8,781 nucleotides of DNA from Oxalobacteraceae bacterium (GTDB taxonomy: Bacteria > Pseudomonadota > Gammaproteobacteria > Burkholderiales > Burkholderiaceae_D): positions 1-8,781 of the forward strand of contig JAIXQV010000010.1 of NCBI GenBank assembly GCA_027485535.1. The letters are read 5' to 3'. Each line of letters opens with the position of its first letter. Position 1 is the stretch's first letter. Below the pieces are notes generated by a model, which did no database searches, was not told the origin of the DNA, and saw only the letters and a list, made by a program, of their open reading frames with translations. Position numbers and translations under genes: made by a program. Positions 1 to 6,842 of this stretch are shown here, one piece after another.

Positions 1-59
1 GCAATGGCGCGCTCCCGATCATTGGCGCTGCCGCCCAGTACCAGCGAGAGTACGGTCAT
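1..59 (-). CDS. Unidentified protein, N-terminal fragment (runs off left edge)
   Basis: An ATG at 59-57 overlaps the ntrX stop codon in an ATGA arrangement. The frame then stays open to the window edge, giving MTVLSLVLGGSANDRERAI plus a partial codon. The overlap implies translational coupling to ntrX and membership of the same transcript. The start has a hydrophobic beta-strand followed by GG, as in many nucleotide-binding folds, but there is no GxGxxG or GxxxxGK motif in the visible part. It does not resemble the N-terminus of TrkA, which I would have expected after ntrX in some Burkholderiales. The fragment is too short to name, and the only real evidence that it is a gene is the overlapping start and the open frame. 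Confidence 0.55.
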   Translation of the reverse strand, partial: MTVLSLVLGGSANDRERAI

Positions 60-769
60 CCGGCTTTCTTTGCCGGGCCCTTGGTGGTATCCACGCCGAG
101 TTGCTTGAGTTTGCGGTAAAGGTGGGTACGTTCCAGACCGGTTCGCTCAGCCACCCGCGTCATGCTGCCGCCCTCGCGCACCAAATGATGCTCGAAGTAA
201 GCGCGTTCGAAAGCGTCGCGCGCTTCGCGCAGCGGCAATTCAAATGAGACTCGGAACTCGTTCTCGGCGCCGGGGTAGACCGACGAATGAATGCCATTCA
301 GATGACCATTTCCAATTTGTTGAAGTTGCGGCGCCAGCGAGAGCTTGTCTTGGCCCAGCAGGCTGCGATTCATACCGCTCAACATGGTGCCGCGGGCGTG
401 CTCTTGGCCACGGGTCAGGCCTTGCTGCACGGTGCGCAATAACTTTTGCAACGAGATGGGCTTCTCAAGGAAATTCATCGCGCCGATACGGGTAGCTTCA
501 ACCGCCGTATCAATCGTTGCGTGGCCGGACATCATGATCACCGGCATGGTGAGCAGACCATCGCGTTGCCATTCTTTTAGCAGGGTAACGCCATCGGTGT
601 CCGGCATCCAGATATCCAGAAGTACCAGGTCCGGTGTGCTGGCCAAGCGCACTTCGCGGGCAGCATTCGCGTCTTCGGCTGTTGTGACGACGTGACCCTC
701 GTCGCCGAGGATTTCGGACAACAGTTCACGGATTCCCATTTCATCGTCAACCACTAGAATATTTGCCAT
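56..769 (-). CDS. ntrX: NtrX-like response regulator: receiver plus Fis-type HTH, no AAA+ domain
   Basis: This is the partner response regulator of the NtrY-like kinase encoded just upstream. Residues 1-120 form a CheY-like receiver: acidic pair D8/D9, phospho-acceptor D52 (LVLLDIWMPDTDG), switch residue S81 (MMSGHA) and K103 (EKP). Residues about 178-225 form a Fis-type helix-turn-helix, with LPLREARDAFERAYFEHHL leading into the recognition region (MTRVAERTGLERTHLYRKLK). The roughly 60 residues between them replace the usual sigma54-interacting AAA+ module of about 240 residues. There is no Walker A, no GAFTGA and no Walker B, so it cannot activate sigma54 RNA polymerase; it presumably acts on sigma70 promoters. 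At 237 aa it is about half the length of classical NtrX/NtrC. The ATG has a good ribosome site (AGAGG, 7 nt upstream) and its own promoter at 813-841. The family call is firm; regulon and signal are unknown. Confidence 0.9.
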   Translation of the reverse strand: MANILVVDDEMGIRELLSEILGDEGHVVTTAEDANAAREVRLASTPDLVLLDIWMPDTDGVTLLKEWQRDGLLTMPVIMMSGHATIDTAVEATRIGAMNFLEKPISLQKLLRTVQQGLTRGQEHARGTMLSGMNRSLLGQDKLSLAPQLQQIGNGHLNGIHSSVYPGAENEFRVSFELPLREARDAFERAYFEHHLVREGGSMTRVAERTGLERTHLYRKLKQLGVDTTKGPAKKAG

Positions 770-812
770 GGGGGCGCCTCTTTAACTCTTCACAACATTG
801 CCACATCGCAGG

Positions 813-841
813 ATTGTATTTTTTACAACTAAAGTTGTCAA
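813..841 (-). promoter_or_regulatory. Near-consensus sigma70 promoter for ntrX
   Basis: Reading the minus strand, TTGACA (841-836, 6/6 match to the -35 consensus) is followed by exactly 17 nt and then TACAAT (818-813, 5/6 match to -10). Transcription would start near 806, leaving a leader of about 37 nt before the ntrX ATG at 769. The -35 box overlaps the ntrY stop codon (TGA at 840-838). The stretch is clearly more AT-rich than the flanking genes. It would give ntrX transcription independent of ntrY. The match is seen directly; activity is inferred. Confidence 0.72.
814..838. promoter_or_regulatory. Inverted half-sites inside the ntrX promoter, candidate operator
   Basis: Two overlapping perfect palindromes lie between and over the promoter boxes. 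ACAAC-TAAA-GTTGT occupies 825-838, and TTGTA-TTTTT-TACAA occupies 814-828. Together they place three ACAA/TTGT half-sites about 10-11 bp apart, one per helical turn. A protein bound here would cover the spacer and the -10 box, which suits a repressor. A further CAA-CA-TTG lies in the leader at 793-800. The natural candidate for binding is NtrX itself; this is inference. Confidence 0.4.
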
Positions 842-3102
842 ACTGAATATTTTTCGAGTTTCATTAACAAAATCAATACCTTGGCACCCGGGCCATCTTT
901 ACGGTTTTGGGCCTCGATACGCCCGCCGTGTTCCTCGATGATTTTCTTCACTACCGGCAAGCCGAGCCCAGTCCCCTTGGGTTTGGAGGTGACATAGGGT
1001 TCGAAGGCGCGCTTGATGAGTGCGGGATCGAAGCCTTGGCCGTTGTCCGAGACCGTCAGACGAACCGCGGACCGATCCTGGCCATCGGCGTCTGCGTAGT
1101 CAAAGGCTTCGGTCACAATCCTGATTTCAGGGCGACGTCCAAACCGTCGAATATCTGCAACTGCGTCTTGTGCGTTTTGCAAGAGGTTGTGTACCACCTG
1201 TCGCATTTGAGTTGCATCGCCGAGGATGATCGGCAGAGTTGGCTGCAATGTTGTGTGTATCGCGTCCGAAATCTCCATGCCCGAATACAGCTCCAGTATT
1301 TCCGAAATCAAACCATTCAGGTCGAGCGGCTGCAGCAAGGGCGGTGGGGTTTTGGCATAGTCGCGGAAGTTGTCGACCATTTGCTGCATGGCTACGACCT
1401 GATTCACGATCGTGTTGGTGCCGCGCTCCAGTAGGGCTGCATCGTCGCCAGCGAGTTTCGGCTGTAGCTTCATGTGCAGACGCTCGGCCGACAACTGTAT
1501 TGGAGTCAGCGGGTTCTTAATCTCATGCGCGAGCCGTCGAGCCACCTCGGCCCATGCGATCGACCGCTGACCCGAAATCACGTCGGTGATGTCGTCAAAC
1601 ACGATGATGTAGCCCCTGCCAGTGCCTACGGGCAAGTGAGAACCACGCGCAAGCAGAGTGATATCGCTGGTATCGGATTGGTCTTCGCTCTTGCGCGGGA
1701 TCTCGATCTGCTGCTGCCAGTGATGCGCATCAGCGCCAGATCCATCGGCGGCAGCTTGCGCGCTCAGCCGGCTAAACGATCGCATCACCGGTTCACGGAA
1801 AGCCGCCAGCGGCACGATCGATGACATCGACTGGCCCAACAGCGGTTTCAGATCCAACCTCAAAATGCGCTTGGCAGACGCGTTGAAGGTCACCAGTAGC
1901 CACTGCTCATCAAACACCATCACGCCGGCCGACATATTCGCCAGCACAGATTCCAGATAGGCTTTCGCGTCTTCCAGTGCGCGCCGATTCCGCTCAACTG
2001 CCTCGCGCGCGTCAGATAGCTGCATGGTCATCATGTTGAATGATTGCGTCAGCGTACCCAATTCATCCGGCGTGGCAACGATAGGTCGCGGTGATAGATT
2101 GCCCTCGGCTACCGCTTGCGTACCTTCCGCCAGCAGCAAGAGCGGTTGCGCGAAATCGCTAGCCAGCAAGAACGCGCTGACCATAGCTGCAAAAACAGCC
2201 AGTAGCAGCACCAGGGTCAGCGTCACCAGAAAAAACTTCCTGAGCCCGGTCCGCGCTAATGAGCGTTCTTGATACTCGCTATATGCCACTCGTAATGCTT
2301 CGGCATTGGCGAACAGTTTTTCTGGTGCCGGCTGTACCAGTAGCAGGTAGCGAGCATCGCCACGTAACTTGAATAGCGAGCTATCACTACGGATCGGCAC
2401 GATCACACGCAAGCGAATCTGCTCTGCGTTTGCGCCATCGCTATCCGCATCTGGCATGCCATCAATAACGCCATAACCTTTGGATGAGTGCGCGCGCGCC
2501 AGCATCGATGGCGTTGGAAGCTCGGGTAATAGTCGAGTCAGTTTGGTGTTGGAACTGGCCACCAACTTGCCGCTGGCGCTGACGACAATCGCTTCTTGCA
2601 ACTGATTGCGTTCGATGATTTTCGGCAAACGAGCAACGATCAGGCTATCCGACAGATCCGCCAACTCTTCGGACACGCCAGCAGCTTTCAGTTGCAGATC
2701 CCGCAAGGATGAATCAAGTGCTGCACGACCCAGATTCAACCCTGACTCCAGCGCGCTCTCTACTTTCACGTTGAACCAAGACTCAATCGAGCGAGAGACG
2801 AACTGCACCGACACCAGATAAATCACAATGCCAGGAACGATGCCCATCATGGCGAAATTCAGCACCATGCGCGCCATCAGTCGCGAGCCAAACCGCCCGC
2901 GCCGATATCGACTGTATAAACGCGCGAGCAGGAACAGCACCACGGCCAGCAAGCCGACACCCACCACGACGTTGGCGCCAAGCACCCATGAGTAGTAGGA
3001 GTCAAACAGTTGCGTATCGCCACTAGCAACTGCGAGCAAGAACAGCAGCACGCCGACGGTTGTCGCCGACACCATCAGTAGGTATCGCAGCGTGCGTCTC
3101 AT
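838..3102 (-). CDS. ntrY: NtrY-like membrane sensor histidine kinase
   Basis: A 754-aa membrane histidine kinase that should phosphorylate the adjacent NtrX-like regulator. Hydrophobic segments lie at about 8-27, 42-64, 79-101 and 289-313, and residues about 104-285 are probably a periplasmic sensing region. A HAMP-like linker follows at about 315-365 (FAQPLLLLAEGTQAVAEGNL), then a PAS domain at about 380-505 (ESVLANMSAGVMVFDE...). The kinase core has the H-box ARRLAHEIKNPLTP with phospho-acceptor H526, N-box residues N639/N643, the G1 box DNGQGF at 686-691 and the G2 box KGTGLGLPV at 709-717. All catalytic motifs look intact. The ATG overlaps the DUF4390 stop codon (ATGA), with GAGG 4 nt upstream, so translation is probably coupled. 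This domain order and neighbourhood match NtrY of NtrYX systems. The 'nitrogen' label is historical, and the signal cannot be read from the sequence. Confidence 0.92.
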   Translation of the reverse strand: MRRTLRYLLMVSATTVGVLLFLLAVASGDTQLFDSYYSWVLGANVVVGVGLLAVVLFLLARLYSRYRRGRFGSRLMARMVLNFAMMGIVPGIVIYLVSVQFVSRSIESWFNVKVESALESGLNLGRAALDSSLRDLQLKAAGVSEELADLSDSLIVARLPKIIERNQLQEAIVVSASGKLVASSNTKLTRLLPELPTPSMLARAHSSKGYGVIDGMPDADSDGANAEQIRLRVIVPIRSDSSLFKLRGDARYLLLVQPAPEKLFANAEALRVAYSEYQERSLARTGLRKFFLVTLTLVLLLAVFAAMVSAFLLASDFAQPLLLLAEGTQAVAEGNLSPRPIVATPDELGTLTQSFNMMTMQLSDAREAVERNRRALEDAKAYLESVLANMSAGVMVFDEQWLLVTFNASAKRILRLDLKPLLGQSMSSIVPLAAFREPVMRSFSRLSAQAAADGSGADAHHWQQQIEIPRKSEDQSDTSDITLLARGSHLPVGTGRGYIIVFDDITDVISGQRSIAWAEVARRLAHEIKNPLTPIQLSAERLHMKLQPKLAGDDAALLERGTNTIVNQVVAMQQMVDNFRDYAKTPPPLLQPLDLNGLISEILELYSGMEISDAIHTTLQPTLPIILGDATQMRQVVHNLLQNAQDAVADIRRFGRRPEIRIVTEAFDYADADGQDRSAVRLTVSDNGQGFDPALIKRAFEPYVTSKPKGTGLGLPVVKKIIEEHGGRIEAQNRKDGPGAKVLILLMKLEKYSV

Positions 3103-3674
3103 TTCGCCTCAGCGTGGAAGACGAATTTGTTCCAGCCTGACGACAAACGCCACTCATCACTGCTCATGGCGCTGACCTGAATCGGCTTCGGTAATTCGGA
3201 GACGTCGAGTGCAAGTTGAATCGCCACAGTGTAGTTACCGCTGCGGCCGAGCGCGCCCGGATCGGCAATCAGCCAACGCCCTGGCCGTCGCAGTAGCGAG
3301 AGCATGTCTTCGAGCCGAGAAAAATTCTGATGCAGGCTGCCGTCGATCGACGCGCGGTATTGCTGGGTCAGGACGTTATAAGACAAGCGAATTTTGCGCG
3401 TTGCCTTCACCGTGACTTCGTCAAACCAGTACCAGCGGTAGCGCGTGATCTCGGCTTGCAGCGTGAAATACAGCGGCACACCGCGCGACAAGGCATCCTC
3501 GACCGAGCGCGGCAACTCAACCGAGTAGCGCGAGGTCAAGCGGTAGCCGTCTTCGGTTGGCTCCAGCGAGGCCTCGACAAACTCGATGCCCTCAGCAGCA
3601 TGTGCGGAAAGAGGTAGCCAAGCTGGCAGCCAGAGCAGCCAGAACAGCAGTAAAAATCGATGGATCACGCTCAA
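3099..3674 (-). CDS. DUF4390 protein, exported
   Basis: A protein of about 190 aa recognised as DUF4390 by sequence character and by its position between rsmB and ntrY, where this family usually sits in betaproteobacteria. It starts with a typical Sec signal peptide: a basic residue (H-R) near the N-terminus, a Leu/Trp-rich core at about 7-22, and a likely signal peptidase I site after SAHA at about residue 26. The mature part (EGIEFVEASLEPTEDGYRL...) is rich in alternating polar/hydrophobic strands, suggesting a periplasmic beta-rich domain. Its function is unknown; co-translation with ntrY hints at a role near that sensor, but this is inference. The start is uncertain. The longest reading begins at TTG (3674-3672), an in-frame GTG lies two codons later (3668-3666), there is no in-frame ATG nearby, and no clear Shine-Dalgarno sequence precedes either. 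Confidence 0.85.
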   Translation of the reverse strand: MSVIHRFLLLFWLLWLPAWLPLSAHAAEGIEFVEASLEPTEDGYRLTSRYSVELPRSVEDALSRGVPLYFTLQAEITRYRWYWFDEVTVKATRKIRLSYNVLTQQYRASIDGSLHQNFSRLEDMLSLLRRPGRWLIADPGALGRSGNYTVAIQLALDVSELPKPIQVSAMSSDEWRLSSGWNKFVFHAEAK

Positions 3675-3713
3675 GAACGGGCTAATGCCGCGAGGAAAAT
3701 TTGATCGATAGTA

Positions 3714-5015
3714 TCAAAGCGCTGGTTTTCGCAGTAGCGCGTAGAACAAGCCGTCGTGATCCGAAGCATCGTCTGCCTGCGGCAGCAGCTGCCCGGGCGC
3801 ATCCAGACGCTCAGCGTTTTGCCTGTGGACGAAGGCCTGCGCTTGCAGTTCGGACTCCTCCGGCCACACCGAGCACGTCACGATCAGCAGCAAGCCACCC
3901 GGTTGCAACATACCCCACAGGTTGTCGAGAATCTCAGCCGAGCGCTTGGCCAGCTGCTGGCTATCCTCGGGCCGCCGTAGCCAGCGGATATCCGGATGGC
4001 GGCGCACTATACCCGAGGCGGTACAGGGCAGATCGGCCAAAATGCGGTCGAAAGGCTGACCGTCCCACCAATCCCTTGAGCGGGCATCGCCCACTTGTAC
4101 CTTCGCGTGGAGTGACAGTCGTTTCAGATTGTCTGACACACGGTGTAAACGTTGCGCATCATGATCAAGCGCGAGTACGTCGCAATTGGCAAGCTCGAGC
4201 AGATGACCGGTTTTGCCACCGGGGGCGGCGCAGGCATCCAGTACCCGCATGCCCTCTTCAACCTGCAGCAAGGGCGCCGCTAGTTGTGCGGCGGCGTCTT
4301 GTACCGAGGCCAGACCTTCCGCGAAACCCGGAATCTGCACAACCGGCACCGCGCGCTTTAGCCTGACCGCGTAATCGCCAATCCGTGTCGCGACGATTCC
4401 CGCGGCAGCGAGTTGATCCAGGTAGGCATCGATAGTTGTTTGCCGAGCATTCACCCGCAGAGTAAGCGGGGGTTCGCGATTGCCTGCTGCCAGCACAGCC
4501 TCGGCCTGTTGCGGCCAGGCGCGTTGCATAGCTTCTATCCACCAACGCGGATAGTTCAACCGCGCCTCATCGTCGCTTAGAACAACTGGCATCAAGGAAT
4601 CGCGCTCTCGCAAAAAGCGCCGCAACACCGCGTTGACCATGCCCTTGGCACGACTGAGCTCAGGATCTTGTGCACAGGCCTCGACCGCCTGATCTACCAG
4701 CGTATGCTCGGTATAAGGCGGCGGGTCGTCCGATAACAGCGCGAGTGCGCAACAGATCAGTGCGTTCAGACGCGCTGGTGACGGCGGCTTGCTGGCCAGC
4801 AGGGCTGCCAGCGCGTGGGCGCAAGCCCAGCGCCGCATGCTGCGATAGGAAATGTCTTGAATGGCGCCGCGGCTCGCCGGGCTTAGCGTGTGCCGATTGA
4901 ATACATCAGCCAGCGCTGCGGGCAAGGCTTGCCCCGCCTCCACTTTGGTCAGCACATGCGCTGCATAGTGCAACGCCGATGAAAGCGATTCAGACAAGGC
5001 CTGGTCCTTCACCAC
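3714..5015 (-). CDS. rsmB: 16S rRNA (cytosine-967-C5)-methyltransferase RsmB
   Basis: RsmB (Sun/Fmu) methylates C5 of cytosine 967 in 16S rRNA using S-adenosylmethionine. The N-terminal third (about 10-145) is the NusB-like RNA-binding domain (ARLNALICCALALL, then KGMVNAVLRRFLRE). The C-terminal methyltransferase has the SAM-binding loop DACAAPGGKTGH at 260-271, an acidic ribose-binding residue at about D284, motif IV DLPCTASG with C331, the HPDIRW signature, and motif VI VTCSVWPEE with C381. These are the two cysteines of RNA m5C enzymes (C381 the expected nucleophile, C331 for product release). The protein ends DGLFYALLRK as is usual for the family, and 433 aa is normal length. The start is GTG (5015-5013), followed at once by a second GTG. 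No in-frame ATG exists before the upstream TAG, and the ribosome site is weak. It stands at the head of the DUF4390-ntrY-ntrX cluster. Confidence 0.95.
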   Translation of the reverse strand: MVKDQALSESLSSALHYAAHVLTKVEAGQALPAALADVFNRHTLSPASRGAIQDISYRSMRRWACAHALAALLASKPPSPARLNALICCALALLSDDPPPYTEHTLVDQAVEACAQDPELSRAKGMVNAVLRRFLRERDSLMPVVLSDDEARLNYPRWWIEAMQRAWPQQAEAVLAAGNREPPLTLRVNARQTTIDAYLDQLAAAGIVATRIGDYAVRLKRAVPVVQIPGFAEGLASVQDAAAQLAAPLLQVEEGMRVLDACAAPGGKTGHLLELANCDVLALDHDAQRLHRVSDNLKRLSLHAKVQVGDARSRDWWDGQPFDRILADLPCTASGIVRRHPDIRWLRRPEDSQQLAKRSAEILDNLWGMLQPGGLLLIVTCSVWPEESELQAQAFVHRQNAERLDAPGQLLPQADDASDHDGLFYALLRKPAL

Positions 5016-5039
5016 CCGCCATCGTCGCCCATCGATATC

Positions 5040-5075
5040 CGACTACAGGACCGACTACACGCGCCACTACACGCC
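5040..5075. repeat. Three imperfect 12-bp tandem repeats at the DUF1840/rsmB junction
   Basis: Three consecutive 12-bp units sit end to end on the plus strand: CGACTACAGGAC, CGACTACACGCG and CCACTACACGCC, all sharing ACTACA. Read on the minus strand, each carries a TAG in the DUF1840 frame. The first TAG (5069-5067) is the real stop codon, so the gene ends in three in-frame stops at 12-nt intervals. The array fills most of the 51-nt gap before rsmB. Confidence 0.7.
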
Positions 5076-5390
5076 CCACATCACAAACGCCTGTTCGCGA
5101 TGCGCCGCACGCAGCATTTCCAGCAGCGGATAGGCGCGTGCGCCGAAGCTCACCACTTCGTTCAAACCTTTTTTGGCATCGCTGTCGATGTCGTCTTGCT
5201 CGGCGGGCGCTGGCGCAGATAACTTACGCGCTGCAATTTCCGACTCAATGCGCTCAATTGCTTGTCCGGTCTCTTCCGCGGTAATGACACCGCGCGCGAT
5301 ATCTTTGCCGAGTAAATCGAGCATCGGCTTAGCGTGAACCGAGTACATCAGTATGTCTGCGGCGGCTTTAGATTTGAATGTGACCAGCAT
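5067..5390 (-). CDS. DUF1840 family protein
   Basis: A small soluble protein of 107 aa recognised as DUF1840 from its opening (MLVTFKSKAAADILMYSVHAKPMLDLLGK) and the GVITAEETGQAIERIESEI segment. This family of about 100-110 aa has no known function and is common in beta- and some gammaproteobacteria. A charged, Pro/Ala-containing linker (about 58-73) separates two helical parts, and there is no signal peptide or membrane segment. I chose the ATG at 5390-5388 because GGAGAG lies 7 nt upstream and the protein then begins with the family's typical residues. A longer TTG reading from 5408 would add six residues and swallow that ribosome site. It lies between the MFS gene (91 nt) and rsmB (51 nt), and may share a transcript with rsmB. 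Confidence 0.85.
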   Translation of the reverse strand: MLVTFKSKAAADILMYSVHAKPMLDLLGKDIARGVITAEETGQAIERIESEIAARKLSAPAPAEQDDIDSDAKKGLNEVVSFGARAYPLLEMLRAAHREQAFVMWGV

Positions 5391-5481
5391 GATGCAACTC
5401 TCCGACAATCAGCACCTCAGCAGCGAGGCGGTTAACACCTTATCACGCGTAGGATGGCCAATAGGCCTTGGGCAGGCAAAT

Positions 5482-6798
5482 TCAGTTCTTGTTCACGCCG
5501 ATGGCAGGCGCATCTATTGACCACTGACGCATGAAGCGCCACAGGGCAAATACTTGCAATAGCAGATAGCAAGCCACCGCCATGCGCATGGCGGTGGCGC
5601 TTTGCCAACCGTAGGAAACAAACAGATCGACCAGCAAGCCGATTCCCCACTGCACGGAGAATGCGCCGACAAACAGCGTCAGATTGAATGCGCTGTTGGC
5701 ACGTCCGGCCAGTGCCGCTGGAAATGCCAGGCTGACATGGGTCTGGCTCAGTGTGGTGACGGTGATAACGACCGCAAAAATAATCCACAGCCACCAACTG
5801 CTCTCATAAGGCAGCAGCACCATCAGTGCCTGCACCAGCACTGATATCGATAAGCCTACGGCAACCACGCGCAGCACCGGCAAACCAGCGCGCTGACCAT
5901 AGGCCACATAGCGTGGCGCCCACCAGGAAAGCCCGAGATAAGCAATCAGTAGGGCCAGATTGAACAAGAACAACACGTGCGACGTTCGTTCGACCGACAA
6001 CCCCAGCACCGTCATCATCCAAGGCCCGGCCCAGAGCGACTGCAGCGCCATAAAACCGCCTTGATGCACCGCGCCCAGCAGTGCCATGCGGCGAAAGTAA
6101 GGATCCGCAAAGATAGCGCCATAACCCGGCGCATCGCCGGCTGAAGCAATCGAAGCAGCAGTCGCAGCAGCATTTCCGGTCGGTGAACGTACGGGCCAAT
6201 GCATAGGCATCGATTGTTCGACAGCGCGCAAGCGACTGAACAGCACCCACGCAGCCAAGAGCATTGCTGCAGCAACGCCGAAAAAAATAGTGCGCCAGCC
6301 CACCACCGGCAACAGTAGCGCTACCGGCACCGTCGCCGATAGCGCGCCAGCGGTACCAATCACCAACATATAGCTGCCGAGTTGGCTCTGGCGCTCTGGT
6401 GGGTACCACACACGAAACGCTTTAAACGCCGCCATCAGGCAAGCAGAGACGCCCACCCCAATCAAGGCACGTCCAACCCACACGCCGAGCAGCGTGTCGC
6501 TGGAGGCAAAGATCGCTGCGCCCAAGGCACCAAACAGCAGCAGCGCTGACTCAGTGCGACGAGGGCCATGCCGGTCAAGCCAGATGCCGATAGGCAACTG
6601 CATCAGACCAAAGCCCATAAAGTACGCTGCAGACAGCAGGCCGAGATCGGCATTGGTGAGGTGCAAGTCAGCGCTGAGCGCTGGGGCGATGACGGCATTG
6701 ATGGCGCGCATTGCATACGACAAAAAATACGCCAGCCCGAACACCAGTACCACGCGTGTCGCCGCTCTGCCTTGCAGGTAAATCGGGGTGTTGCTCAT
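5482..6798 (-). CDS. MFS transporter, substrate unknown
   Basis: A 438-aa major facilitator superfamily carrier of the 12-helix type in the inner membrane. The loop between helices 2 and 3 carries the MFS signature motif A (GIWLDRHGPRRTE, about 71-83, with D75). A motif-B-like VGRALIGVGVS (about 108-118, R109) follows in helix 4. Residues about 188-235 form the central cytoplasmic loop, including a low-complexity Asn/Ala/Thr/Ser run (about 209-220). The C-terminal half supplies six more hydrophobic segments, ending in a short polar tail. Length and motifs are ordinary and nothing appears broken. Neither sequence nor neighbours reveal the substrate; general similarity is to anion/metabolite carriers, which I would not push further. 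The ATG lies 44 nt after the comM stop and lacks an obvious Shine-Dalgarno sequence. Confidence 0.88.
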   Translation of the reverse strand: MSNTPIYLQGRAATRVVLVFGLAYFLSYAMRAINAVIAPALSADLHLTNADLGLLSAAYFMGFGLMQLPIGIWLDRHGPRRTESALLLFGALGAAIFASSDTLLGVWVGRALIGVGVSACLMAAFKAFRVWYPPERQSQLGSYMLVIGTAGALSATVPVALLLPVVGWRTIFFGVAAAMLLAAWVLFSRLRAVEQSMPMHWPVRSPTGNAAATAASIASAGDAPGYGAIFADPYFRRMALLGAVHQGGFMALQSLWAGPWMMTVLGLSVERTSHVLFLFNLALLIAYLGLSWWAPRYVAYGQRAGLPVLRVVAVGLSISVLVQALMVLLPYESSWWLWIIFAVVITVTTLSQTHVSLAFPAALAGRANSAFNLTLFVGAFSVQWGIGLLVDLFVSYGWQSATAMRMAVACYLLLQVFALWRFMRQWSIDAPAIGVNKN

Positions 6799-6842
6799 CG
6801 GCCGATGTTAACAGCGCCCAATGCTTGGACGCGCGCGACGAC

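Noticed and set aside
825..838. Hairpin after ntrY as an intrinsic terminator
   Set aside because: The stem is only 5 AT-rich pairs and on the minus strand it is followed by A residues, not T; it fits better as part of the ntrX promoter region.
3701..4366. Open frame of 221 codons on the plus strand antisense to rsmB
   Set aside because: It mirrors the rsmB methyltransferase domain, has arginine/proline/alanine-rich composition typical of a GC-rich shadow frame, and shows no recognisable domain.
5391..5408. TTG start adding six residues to the DUF1840 protein
   Set aside because: It would contain the GGAGAG ribosome site that serves the ATG at 5390, where the family's conserved sequence begins.
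5456..5467. GGCC-AATA-GGCC dyad between the MFS and DUF1840 genes
   Set aside because: A 4-bp stem with no T-tract; too short to support a terminator or an operator, and I found no good promoter nearby.
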